NCBI GenBank assembly: GCA_039707465.1
Contig: CM077643.1
Coordinates: 65,970,605 to 66,034,604, forward strand
Reading direction: 5' to 3'
Origin: Rhabdophis nuchalis
Lineage: Eukaryota; Chordata; Lepidosauria; Squamata; Natricidae
DNA: 64,000 bases
Of the stretch, positions 54,004 through 63,904 are shown piece by piece. Both the position numbers and the translations under genes were made by a program. How positions within the stretch are numbered: position 1 is the first letter of the stretch; every line of letters starts with the position of its first letter. The notes under the pieces are model-generated. The model was not told the origin of the DNA, did not search any database, and saw nothing but the letters and a program-made list of their open reading frames with translations.

Positions 54004-55707
54004 TTGGCACGCTCAGCCATCCAGCACTTGGTGGACATCAGTGCTATTGAGCCCGTTCCGGCGGGGGAGGAGGGCAGGGGGTTTTATTCGAACTTATTCA
54101 TAGTTCTCAAATCCTCCGGTGGGTGGCGGCCGATTTTTGACCTCAAAAAGCTGAACAATTATATAGTATACAGACGCTTTAAGATGGCGTCCCTGAGGTC
54201 GATTCTACAGAGTATCAGGAAAGGGGACTTCATGGCTTCCATTGACCTTACAGAGGCCTACTTACACATCCCGATTCTCATAGGCCACCGGAAATACCTC
54301 CGGTTTTCCTTCCAAGGGAGTCATTTCCAGTATAAAGCTCTCCCCTTTGGATTGGCGTTGGCACCTCGCACCTTTACGAAGGTATTGGCGGCGGTGGCGG
54401 CCTTCCTACGCTCCCAACTGGTTAGGCTGCAGCTATACCTCGATGATGTCCTGCTTCTAGCACACTCCTGTAGTCAGGCCCTCGGATCTCCGAGTGACAG
54501 TTGGGACATTGCAACGTTTGGGGTTTTCCGTTAATTTCCCCAAGAGCCAGCTCGTCCCAACCACCAGAATTCTGCACCTAGGGGCTATCATTGATTCCAT
54601 GGAGGGAGTGGTGACTTTGTCATCAGACCGTAAGTCTAAACTGTGGCAGTTGATCCTCTCCATCCGGGCCAAGCGCGAGGTTCCCATAGTGGAGCTGTCC
54701 CAGTTACTGGGATCCATGATATCGTGTGTGGGGATAGTCCCTTGGGCCCGCCTTCATTCCTGGTGCTTGCAGTGGGCCTTGATCCCGTATCAGAGACAGA
54801 TGCTCAGTAACTCCCCCTTGGCGGTCCCGGTATCGCTACAGGTTCATCTCTCCCTGCGCTGGTGGATGTTGGAGGCCCTTAACAAGGGGTCTCATATTTG
54901 GGAGCCGGTGAGGGTCACGGTCACCACGGATGCGAGCCTCTATGGCTGGGGCACGCTGATGGGGCCGAAGATGGCACAGGGTCGTTGGTCAGCAGCTGAC
55001 TTGCGCCACAACATAAATTATCTGGAGCTAAAGGTGGCACGGCTGGCCCTGTGTCAGTTCCAGAGGGACCTGGTAAATGCCCATGTGTTACTCCTCACAG
55101 ACAATATAGCAGCGAAGGCCCATGTCAACAAGCAGGGCGGGACTCACTCGAGAGTTCTGTGGATAGACGCACGCAGACTGATGACATGGGCAGAGAGACA
55201 GGTGCAGTCCTTGGTAGCGGACCACATTTCCGGGACAATGAACCACCAGGCCGACTGGCTCAGCCGGAGCACAGTGGATCACGGAGAGTGGCAGCTCGAC
55301 CCGAATCTCTTCAGGCAAATATGCTACAGGTTCAGGACTCCAGTGATCGATCTATTCGCGACATCGGAGAATGCCCAGCTGAACCGCTTCATCACCAGAT
55401 ACCGGACGCGGGGAGCCGAGGACATGCACGCCCTTCGCTGCTGGTGGCTGACCGGTATCCTCTATGCCTTCCCCCCCTTCCCCTCCTCCAGGACACGGTC
55501 AGGAAGCTAGTGGCAGAGGGCGCCGAGATGATCCTGATAGCTCCGGATTGGCCGAGGAGACTGTGGTATGCGGACCTGATCCAGCTGTCCGTGTTAGCCC
55601 CTTGGAGGATACCGACCGAGATAGTCCAGCTGTACCAGGGGGTTCTACGACACCCAGAGCCAGAGTGGTTGAAGCTAACCGCCTGGCACTTGAACGGGTC
55701 ATACTAG
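54004..55707 (+). pseudogene. DIRS RT / RNase H / methyltransferase-like polyprotein, two frameshifts
   Basis: The RT part (54,004-54,490) shows GRGFYSNLFIVLKSSGGWRP, motif A GDFMASIDLTEAYLHI, motif B ALPFGLALAPRTFTKVL and the catalytic box YLDD at 54,436-54,447. The frame shifts near 54,480-54,490 and continues with RLGFSVNFPKSQLVPTTRIL and LGAIIDS. RNase H follows (TVTTDASLYGWGTLMG; LELKVARLAL; LLLTDNIAAKAHVNKQGG). Then comes the DLFATSENAQLNRF...YAFPP block typical of the domain after RNase H in DIRS elements, often called Dam methyltransferase-like. A second frameshift lies at the C7 run 55,471-55,477. The last block continues to the stop at 55,705. It is inactive as it stands, but few changes separate it from an open frame. 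Confidence 0.85.
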
Positions 55708-56696
55708 ATAGGAATAAAATTTCAGAGAGGGTCATGTCCACCCTAGAGGCAGCTCGAAGGCCCTCCACGACCAGGATATATAACACTACCTGGTCGGCAT
55801 TTTGTAAATGGTGTGATGAGAACTCCAGCGTGGCACGGGAAGCGTCAGTGCCACAGGTGCTGGAATTTTTACAGGCAGGACTAGACAAGGGCCTAGCCTA
55901 TAATACTTTACGCAGACAGATCACGGCCTTAGCGACAGTTCTCCCGGGGGAGGGGCGCTCTCCCCTAACACATCACCCTTTAATTAGGCGCTTCCTCAAA
56001 GGAACCGCCAATTTAACTCCGCCGGTGGTGCACAGGTTCCCTACATGGGACCTATCCCTGGTGCTTCAGGCCCTAACGGAGGCTCCGTTTGAGCCGATCA
56101 GGTCGGTGTCTCTGCACATCACGTCAGCTAGGCATATTTCAGAGCTGAGCACCCTGTCTTGCAGGAGCGACCTCTGCATCTTTCACACCGACAGAGTCAT
56201 ACTACACCTGGACCCGACCTTCATACCAAAGATCAATTCCCTCTTCTACAGAGCGCAGGAGATCGTGCTTCTGGATTTTTGCCTGTCCCCCTCTCATGAT
56301 AGGGAACGAAGGTGGCATAGGTTAGATGTCAGGAGAGCCCTGCGGATCTACCTAAGGCGAACGGCACCTTTCCGCAGATCGGAGGCGCTCCTGGTTTCAT
56401 TCCAACCTTCCTCTCTGGGGGATAGAGTGACCCCCAGTACCGTGGGCAGGTGGCTGAGGAAGTCCATCGCCCTAGCCTATGAATCCAAGGGTAGGGCACC
56501 CCCGCAAGGGATCACGGCGCATTCTACCCATAGTGCAGCCACCACCGCGGCCTGGGCGACCAGAGCCCCATTCAAAGATATTTGCAGAGCGGCATCGTGG
56601 TCGAGCCCCACGTCTTTTATCAGGCATTATAAACTAGATGCCTACGCCTCGGCTGAGGCGGCCTTTGGCCGGAGAGTTTTGCAGCAGGTAGTTTAG
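55464..56696 (+). pseudogene. DIRS tyrosine recombinase, open frame but catalytic arginines replaced
   Basis: Tyrosine recombinases of DIRS elements integrate a circular DNA copy and use an R-H-R-Y catalytic set. The 410-codon frame overlaps the preceding polyprotein. The core begins near STTRIYNTTWSAFCKWCDEN (about 55,766-55,825) with an N-terminal SAM-like domain (AYNTLRRQITALATVLPG). The first arginine site reads SARHISELSTL, with His (56,133-56,135) where the family has Arg. The second motif reads AHSTHSAAT, keeping the His (56,520-56,522) but with His (56,529-56,531) in place of Arg. The nucleophile Tyr is kept in FIRHYKLD (56,628-56,630). The protein is therefore predicted inactive despite its open frame. 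The true start codon is uncertain; the first 90 or so residues overlap the other frame. Confidence 0.85.
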
Positions 56697-56756
56697 TGCC
56701 CGCCGCAACAGTTGCATGAGTTCTCCCTTCCCTAGGACGTTAGCTTGGGTACGTCC

Positions 56757-56848
56757 TGTTGGTGACGCCTCCCGCTCCTTATCATCGAGAACGATCGTTG
56801 GTACTTACCTGAACGTTGTTTCTGATGATAGGAGCGGGAGGCGTCACC
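56757..56848 (+). repeat. DIRS internal complementary region
   Basis: GTTGGTGACGCCTCCCGCTC...TTATCATCGAGA (56,758-56,790) is the complement of the left edge 51,417-51,449. It is followed directly by CGATCGTTGGTACTTACCTG... (56,792-56,848), the complement of the right edge 57,014-57,070. Such a region serves as template for joining the ends into a circle in DIRS replication. Confidence 0.9.
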
Positions 56849-56931
56849 TCCCACCCTAGTATAGTTAGCAGCTGGGTGGAGTTGTCCCTTGTTGTGAGTT
56901 TGTGTTTTATGTTACTTGTTCGTACGACATC

Positions 56932-57070
56932 GAGGGAATGGGAGAAGGAGGAGCAGGAGCCCCTTTTAAAGACTTTCCTCTCAGTCTGGACCAATTGGCT
57001 GTGACAACCCGTTGGTGACGCCTCCCGCTCCTATCATCAGAAACAACATTCAGGTAAGTACCAACGATCG
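56932..57070 (+). repeat. DIRS right inverted terminal repeat and terminus
   Basis: GAGGGAATGGGAGAAGGAGG through GTCTGGACCAATTGGCTGTG to GCCTCCCGCTCCTATCATC is the complement of the left repeat. The last 35 bp, ending GTACCAACGATCG, are unique to the right edge and mirrored in the internal complementary region. Confidence 0.9.
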
Positions 57071-59120
57071 ATATATGTCATACTATGCTTGGTTTACCTT
57101 GTTTGTATTAATCCTGTTATTCAGTCTTGATTGGGCCTCTGCAAATTTTGTTGATTTTTTTTTCAAAGTTCTCTCTCCAGAAAATTTACATTAGGAATTG
57201 ATTTAGATTAGTTAACGGAGCAGTCTGACAGTTCACCAGTACACTTGGTCTGTACATTTTGGTATGGGTGGAAATGTAGTAGTAGATAAATAGTACTTGT
57301 GTGTGATCAGCCGCAGGAAAAACACTATTACTCTGCAGGTTGGTGAGACAGAGGGGCCTACTCTGTAATGATGAAGCGTTTAACTCATTTTTAATCTTTG
57401 ATCTTCCATAGGCTGTGCTGAAATCTCAATCTGGGTCAGGGATCATCAGAATACTACCCCCCTCTTTTTTTTTTGGCCTTGAAGAAAAGAGACAGATGGG
57501 AAAAGAGAACAAATATAGACTACAAATAAATGAACTAAAGATGGGTAAAAGCAGATTACTGCTGCAGATTTTTCACAGATGAGATTACTACTTGTGCTTT
57601 GTTTTGCGTTGGTTTTGACTCTGTTATTTTGGGAGGTGGTTTCTTGACGGGATTTTTTTTCAAGGATTTAGGGAGAAATTTGCTAATTGTTTTTCTTTTG
57701 TTTCTATTAATTTTGGGGGGGGATTTATTTATGTTTGTATTCTTTTGTTTTCTGATTTTCTTCCTGATCTTTTAAATAATACATATTTTACACTGCTGAA
57801 TTTTTGACTATAGTACACGACAGTTTTCAACATGAGATCCACTTCATTTCTTTATATATATGAATGTAGAGATGTATATTAATAACAATAAAGTGGATTT
57901 CATGTTGAAGATAGGGATTAGATGCATAATGCCGCCTGAAACAGGTAAAGGATGTCCTGGAACATCTTCATGTCTCCCTGTAGAATTCTCTAGTAGAAGC
58001 TTGGCATAGGGAGATACATTCGGGTTCTAGCTTCCTGTTGCATGGTACTGCAGTATACACAGCACGCAGCTCTACAATTTGCATTCATTTTTAACAACTT
58101 GTATGCGAAACAGCTTTTTAGGTCATGAAAGTGATTTCAGCTACCTAATGGCATAACATTTTTTAAAGCTTGGAAGTAGTGCAATGAAGAGGAATGTAGT
58201 AAAAGAGATGCATTATTGATGTAAAACAGATTTTTTTTCTTTCAGAAGCACCATCTGGGCATTTCACATATGTAATATTTCTGCAAGCATATGTAAACTG
58301 GCAAGTGAAATTTAAATCAGATGCCAGATCATTACATTTGCCAATTCTAAATTTCAAGAAGCAAAAAGGTGATGTAGAATGCTGTTTTAATAGAAGAACT
58401 TGATAATCTTGTGAAATACAGTTAGAGAAAATGAATGCAACCTGAGGCTGGTCAGCCTGCAAAGGTGCACACTTTCTTTAGTATCACTAAGAATCATGCT
58501 ATAAATCTTTTTCCCATGGATGCACTTTTATATAAAACCATTATTAAAAAAAATACATGCTGAACTTGTATTTCCCAAATTGATTGTATATGGGTTAAAC
58601 CTTCTGGGTTATATTCTTTATTAATATTAATATGCCATTTCTTTCCTTGGACAACTAAAGTAGCTATACATCTGGAGGGAACCAATTTAGGAAGTCTGCC
58701 TGAAAAAATAACATATCCTACTCTGAATGCTTTTATTGTTGATGGAGAAGTAGGAGAGTTTAACACTTTAAGTGTTTCATTCCTTGGCAGATGATAGTAC
58801 TTGCAGTAAAAAACAAACAAATCCTCAGCTTTGTTGTATCTTATTTGAGTGACACATATTTTCATGGAACATCTTGATTACTGAAAGTATCAATTGGTCA
58901 ATAGATGTAAGGGAAACTTCCACCAGGGTCTTTGGATGGAATTGAAATCTGATTTCAGATTATTAAAAGCAATGAAGGAGGAGCTGTCCCACTGTATATT
59001 TTTCTGTTAAAAATTTCAAGATCAATGATGCATTGATCCATTGTAAAACTATCCTCTATAAATCATGCTTGGTCATCTGCCAGGAATTTTTCCAGTTTCA
59101 GCCAGTCCACCAGCAAAGCA
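57071..59120. other. Intronic DNA, nothing classified
   Basis: AT-rich. An inverted repeat with 19-bp arms (one mismatch) lies at 57,826-57,844 and 57,891-57,909. No exon was recognised. Confidence 0.45.
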
Positions 59121-59126
59121 AGATAT

Positions 59127-59634
59127 ACCATATTTTTTGGAGTATAAATTACACCTTTTTCACCCAAAAAAGAGGGTGAAAATCTGGGTGCTTCTTGTAT
59201 ACTGAATACTGCATTTTTGGCCTTCTGAAACCCCATTGTGCAAAAATGGACACTCGGAGGGTTTGGGAGGTCTGTAAAGTGCTTCTGGGGACTGGGGAGG
59301 GCAAAAACAAGTGAAAGGGGGCTGATTTTCACAAAAATGGGGTGGTTTTGGCTTCCCAAGCCCCCAAGAGCACTCCTTCCAAACCCTCTGCATGCTCATG
59401 AAAAACAGGCCCGTTTTTTGCTTGTTTTTGCCCTCTCCAGTCCCCGGGAGCACTTTCAGGCCTCCCAAACAATCTTCATGCTCCATTTTTCACAAAAAGC
59501 GTGTAAAATGTTTGGGAGGCCTGCAGAGTGCTCCTGGGGGCCAGGGAGGGCTAAAAATGTTTTTAAAAAATGTACCTCTTCAAAATCTTGGTGCGTCTTA
59601 TACTCCTGTGTGTCTTATAATCCGAAAAATACAA
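59127..59634. mobile_element. TATAAGACGCA-end DNA element, copy 3
   Basis: The left end ACCATATTTTTTGGAGTATA and the right end TTATAATCCGAAAAATACAA (to about 59,634) are inverted repeats. Internal sequence alternates AAAATGGGC-type blocks with CCCCAGGAGCACT blocks, as in the first 180 bp of copy 1 and in copy 2. There is no coding capacity; the frames here arise from the internal repeats. Confidence 0.75.
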
Positions 59635-59905
59635 TGAGTAACTCATGAGTATAACTCATTACTCAAATGGTAATGTAGGGGATGTGTACTATTATCTACT
59701 TTGGAGATGGAGTAGACTAATTCCAGTGGATTGATGTTCAGAATGTGTTCTTGATATAGATAAAAAGGGAGATCAGAGGAGAAGCCCATTAGTCAATATT
59801 TTTAATACAGCTTCTCCTAGCCTAAGGGAGCTTCTTCTAGCCCAAAGGGGACATTTTAGGAATGGTTGGTGCTTATAAGATCCTGATATACAACTAGAGC
59901 CTCTA

Positions 59906-60054
59906 TTGACTTTAGGGCTGTTAGGAGATGCTGCCAGAATATGGAGAATTCATAGGGGACCCTTTAATCCCATGGCTGATTTGAAAACCATGGATACCCT
60001 CTTGGCTCCCAACATGAGCTGGATGTGATAGTTACAGTCCAGGTGGAGCGATAA
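59906..60054 (-). repeat. 147-bp inverted unit, first copy
   Basis: GACTTTAGGGCTGTTAGGAG through GGAGAATTCATAGGGGACCC and AAAACCATGGATACCCTCTT to ACAGTCCAGGTGGAGCGAT. The second copy in opposite orientation lies at 60,362-60,509. I do not recognise the family. Confidence 0.85.
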
Positions 60055-60211
60055 ATGAAGATGGCTTAAGTCCAGTTTTTGTTGTGTCTTATTAAGTAAA
60101 TCCTGTTATATGAACATAGAGTTGATGATGCATAAACTCTAGGTATTCCAATATGTGCATTTTCCCTCTATACATTCATGGCATCCATTTAATATGTAGA
60201 ACTGAAGTGCC

Positions 60212-60239
60212 AAGAGTTTCCAAGTTCCTGGAAACTCTT
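60212..60239. repeat. Small perfect hairpin, 11-bp arms
   Basis: AAGAGTTTCCA, loop AGTTCC, TGGAAACTCTT. Confidence 0.9.
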
Positions 60240-60361
60240 ATTATTATGGCTTGTTATTACCTATATATCTCTCAGAGAAGACGGAGAATAAAATAATGGG
60301 ATAGTTGGAAGACCATAGAGGTCTTTTAGTCCAACTCTGCTCAAGCAAGAGACCCTATACC

Positions 60362-60509
60362 ATTGCTCCACCTGGACTGTAACTATCACATCCAGCTTAT
60401 GTTGGGAGCCAAGAGGGCATCCATGGTTTTCAAATCAGCCATGGGATTAAAGTGTCCTCTATGAATTCTCCAAATTCTGGCAGCATCTGCTATCAACCCT
60501 AAAGTCATT
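60362..60509 (+). repeat. 147-bp inverted unit, second copy, inserted in CR1
   Basis: Complement of 59,906-60,054 at roughly nine positions in ten by eye. It splits the CR1 sequence between ATACCATT and TCAGATGAAT, with CATT on both sides (60,361-60,364 and 60,506-60,509). Confidence 0.85.
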
Positions 60510-60640
60510 TCAGATGAATCTCTTCCTAAAATCTTCCAGTGATGGAGCACCCACAACCTCTGAAGGCAAGCCGTTACACTGATTAACTGTTCTAACTGCC
60601 AGAAATTTTTCTTTATTTCTATACTGTGTCACTCCTAGAT

Positions 60641-60966
60641 CAGGGGTGTCAAATGCAAGGCCTGGGGGCTGAATCCGGCCCATGGGGTGCTTAGATCTGA
60701 CCCATGGGGCCATCCTGGAAACAGCAAAGAACTGGCTCCGTGCCTCTGCCAGCGATAATGGAGCAGCCCTCATGAGCTTTGTTTTTGCTGGCAGAAGGTT
60801 GCAGGAAGCCATCGCAAATGGAAACGGAGCTTGGAAGTGCTGCACACGGCCTACCCAGGGTCCGTTTTCGCTGGCAGAGGGTTGCAGGAGGCCATCGCAG
60901 CCAGAAATGGAGCTTGGGACCCCGTTTTTGCTGGCAGAGCACTTGGGCGGCCACAGGCACCCCCGA
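60641..60966 (+). mobile_element. hAT/Charlie-like element fragment nested in CR1
   Basis: Starts with the hAT terminus CAGGGGTGTCAAATGCAAGG followed by GAATCCGGCCCATGGGG. Inside, a block GCTGGCAGA...GGTTGCAGGA(A/G)GCCATCGCA is repeated twice (about 60,787 and 60,871). The right terminus is decayed (GGCACCCCCG). Confidence 0.65.
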
Positions 60967-61138
60967 CATTCTAGTCCTTCTTTTCAATAAACTATACATA
61001 TTCAAGCCTGCAGTCATTCTTCATGTTTCAGCTCTAATCATCTTTGTTGCTGCTCTTTGCACTATTTCTAGAATGCATTTGTTTTACATTATAGTAACTA
61101 AAAATTGATGCAATATTCCACATGTGGTCTTACCTAGG

Positions 61139-61640
61139 GCTCCCAATGGATTTAGCGCTGTAGTTTTTCAGGTTATCCCAGAAGATGTTGGTGAAGCAGA
61201 GCCCGGAAGGAGTTAAACATACCCATGAAATTTAGACTTTCTGGATAGATAAATTATCTAAAGGATCTTAAGTTCAACAGGAAAGTTGACTAAAATTTGT
61301 ATAGCTACAATGTAACATTTTAAATTGATAAATGAATTGTTGAGAGTTATATTGATGTGGCTAAGAGTATTGAGACCCTTGACTTATTCCTAAAGAATCC
61401 GAATTTGCTCTCAAATAAATTGAAATTAGCACAGTTAAATGTCATTCACCATTCTTTGTTCTATAGTCCATAGAGCAGAGACCTTGCTTTTTCCTCCCTG
61501 GACATAGCCCCAAGAGAAAAATCAACCCCAGATTGAATAGAAGAATAGTTTCAATGATTGAGCAAGAAAAAAGATCAAAAAGATCCTGGCTAATCTCCAA
61601 GATCAAGATATAACAAGTTACACTATACATTTCCATCTGG
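61139..61640. other. Intronic DNA, nothing firmly recognised
   Basis: May include the left part of the following Tc1 relic. Confidence 0.35.
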
Positions 61641-61649
61641 CTTAAAGTA

Positions 61650-62340
61650 GCTTCCATGTTGGAAGAGCCCACTTTTGATAGACACAAAAGAGTCACATTG
61701 GAGATTCCTAAAAGGCATGGGGATGAAACACAGCCCTTCTAGGAGGCTGATTTTTGGACAGACAAAATAAAATTAGAACTATTTAGTAAGTCACAGGGGA
61801 TATATTCAAAGAAGTAAAAAAAAATGTTTTTAAAGAAAAGAAAGCCATCCTTAATGTGAAACATATAGAAAGCTCCATAATGTTATGTGGTTGCTTTGTT
61901 GCCTCTGGCACTGAGTGCCTTGACATTGTGCCTGCTAAGACACAATGAAATCAGAAGACTATCAAAGCCTTCTGGAGCGAAATATAATACCTAGTGTTAG
62001 AAAGCTCTATTTCAGTTTCAGGTCATGGGCCCTCCAGCAACATAATGACACAAAACATACATTTAAGAGAAGCCAAAAATGGTTGAAAACCAACATTGCA
62101 TTGTTTTAATGTGGCCTATTATGAATTCTGGTCTGAATCCAATAGACCAACTATGAAAAGAGCTGAAACTCACTGTTGGGAGAAGGAATCCTTCGAATAT
62201 AAGAAAACTGGAACAATTTGCTCAAGAATGGGTCAAATTGCCAGATGAGAAGTGAAGTCTTCAGAGCTGCAGAAAGCACTTGATTGTAGTTATCGCCTCA
62301 AAAGGATGGGCTACAAAATATTAGGTTAGGGTTATCAATA
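61650..62340 (+). pseudogene. Second Tc1-like transposase remnant
   Basis: Plus-strand pieces include GDETQPF-like sequence near 61,720, then MLCGCFVASGTECLDIV (about 61,881-61,932, the region following the first catalytic D in Tc1). A QHNDTKHTFKRSQKWL-like stretch spans frames at about 62,036-62,085 (second catalytic D region). A PNSGLNPIDQL-like run at about 62,127-62,150 matches the LNPIE motif. Stops and frame changes are frequent. The sequence differs enough from the 42-43 kb copy to be another Tc1 lineage. Confidence 0.6.
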
Positions 62341-62349
62341 ATTACGTGT

Positions 62350-62865
62350 CCATGCTATTGTTTTTTGTTTACAAGAAAGCTACATGATACTGATGATTTA
62401 TATCCCAACTTTTTACCCAGCAGGTATTCAATAATATTTTTCGATAATATAGGAACTGAATAGTAATGATATAGGAAGATATTTGTTTATGCATAATACA
62501 TAGATCTTTTAGCCCATTTATGTGATGCTATATCTTTGTATATGTGCAGTTGAGATAGTTAAAACTTACACAATTTAATTTATCTTTGTCTCAAAGATAA
62601 AGAAGTCAGTTCTTGTCATCTCTATTTCTAAATTCCAATTTCATTTTGGATTTGAGGAGACCTTAGCTGGCTTTCAGAATTGAAAACAATGGTTGGAAAT
62701 TACTTTGCTGCCTTTTCCCTCCAAGCTATGCTTTCTAATTCTATGATACAGAAAAAAACTATTTTGATTTTGTTCAAAACCAGAAAATATAATACATATG
62801 GCGGGGGCGGAGATATAAAATTAGACTGTATTCACAATTCCCAAATCATGGTTTAGTTATTAGGA
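62350..62865. other. Intronic DNA, nothing recognised
   Basis: AT-rich sequence, no repeat family or exon seen. Confidence 0.45.
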
Positions 62866-62870
62866 ACTTT

Positions 62871-63101
62871 TGTATGTGTGTGTGTGTGTCTTTGAATCGG
62901 TTTTTGCCTCCTAGTGACCATCTGAAGAAGTCCTTGCAGTTTTTTTAGCAAGATTTTATGGTTTTCAATTGCCTCTTTCCTAGGGCTGAGAGAAAGTGAC
63001 TCGCCTAAAATCTTTAGGCTTCATGCCAAAAGTTGGACTAGAACTTGCAATCAACCAGTTTATAGCCCGATGCCTTGACCACTACACCAAACTGAATCTC
63101 A
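62871..63101 (-). mobile_element. tRNA-derived SINE (reverse), second Squamata-type family
   Basis: On the minus strand the head reads TTTGGTGTAGTGGTCAAGGC (A-box, near 63,073-63,092) and the B-box-like GTTCTAGTCC is at 63,035-63,044. The body contains GAGTCACTTTCTCTCAGCCC and AGGAAAGAGGCAATTG. The 3' end is near a (GT)n run at 62,876-62,889. I recognise the body as a widespread reptile SINE from memory. Confidence 0.75.
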
Positions 63102-63104
63102 TTA

Positions 63105-63798
63105 TGAACATATTATATTTGCTTTATTCAAGTCTCACTGCGTCTTTTAAACAGAAATGGTTATCATGAACGGGAACCCTGGTGCCTGATGGAATACATA
63201 TTCTATGTTTTCACATCCATATCCTAAGATTATATTTAGAATCATGGTTTTAGTACTGTTTTGTGCTTATGTAGAAAAAATGACTACCCAGATGCAGGCC
63301 TTACAGTTTACCACACTAACTTTCTAGTTCAGTATAAGTGACTATATAAATTAAATAAATTACAAAATTAATATCTCTCTGATATGTAAGTGGATATATT
63401 TCTCTCATAGAAATATATCCAAAATCAATGAATCTGAAAACAAGAATCTTGAGTTAATATAATAATATGCTAATTATGAAATAGATAGAAACATTGCAAA
63501 TATTCTAGCTGACACATTTATTGATCTTATTGTATATAATATATTTTATTATTCCTTTTAATAAATCTTAATTTGTGTGTGTGTGTATGGTATAAGCTGC
63601 CATAGGAATATCTAAATTAGAAGAGCAGCATCAATAATTTAAAAATAAATGTAAAATTCTTATATTTGTGGTTTGCTTACTTTTAACTTTGTGCCCCAAT
63701 GTTTTGTTCAGCAAATCATGGTTATTAAAATCACAGATTAGCATTAACTCTAAATGCAGCCAAATAATCAAGTTTAAGATGAAAATGTATGCTTTATG
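63105..63798. other. Intronic DNA, nothing recognised
   Basis: AT-rich with a short (GT)n run at 63,573-63,586. Confidence 0.45.
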
Positions 63799-63799
63799 T

Positions 63800-63904
63800 C
63801 AGTGGTTCTCAACCTAATAGTTTGCAGAGTTAAGTCTTGGTGGTCCGTGGTCCCAAAGGACATTTAAAGGGGCTCTGTGGTGAAGAAAAGGTTGATCACC
63901 ACTG
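63800..63904. mobile_element. Very short hAT-type MITE
   Basis: Ends CAGTGGTTCTCAACCT and AGGTTGATCACCACTG are inverted repeats with two or so mismatches. It is only 105 bp long. Flanking 8-mers CTTTATGT and CGCTCTGT agree at 5 positions, so any duplication is decayed. Confidence 0.75.

Larger units (their letters stand above)
51417..57070 (+). mobile_element. Near-complete DIRS-like tyrosine-recombinase retrotransposon, family 1
   Basis: The element has all hallmarks of the DIRS group. Inverted terminal repeats lie at 51,417-51,528 and about 56,932-57,035 (around 110 bp, nearly identical, with a TTTAAAAGG box). An internal complementary region at 56,757-56,848 is made of the complements of the two outer edges joined head to head. 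A gag-like frame, an RT/RNase H/methyltransferase-like frame and a tyrosine recombinase frame lie in that order with overlaps. No target-site duplication is seen, as expected for recombinase-mediated insertion. GC content is well above the surrounding intron. Near-identical terminal repeats suggest recent insertion, although frameshifts and recombinase changes make this copy inactive. Confidence 0.92.
60289..61138 (-). mobile_element. CR1 LINE 3' end (reverse), with two nested insertions
   Basis: The minus strand reads the CR1 C-terminus and terminus. The plus strand shows TAGTTGGAAGACCATAGAGG, TCTTTTAGTCCAACTCTGCT and GACCCTATACCATT, then (after the insert) TCTTCCAGTGATGGAGCACC and GGCAAGCCGTTACACTGATT. 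It later shows TAATCATCTTTGTTGCTGCT and TGCAATATTCCACATGTGGT. It is interrupted by the 147-bp unit at about 60,365-60,509 and by a hAT fragment at 60,641-60,966. Confidence 0.85.

Noticed and set aside
62325..62345. TTAGGTTAGGGTTA telomere-like sequence
   Set aside because: Only about two units and inside a Tc1 relic; chance.
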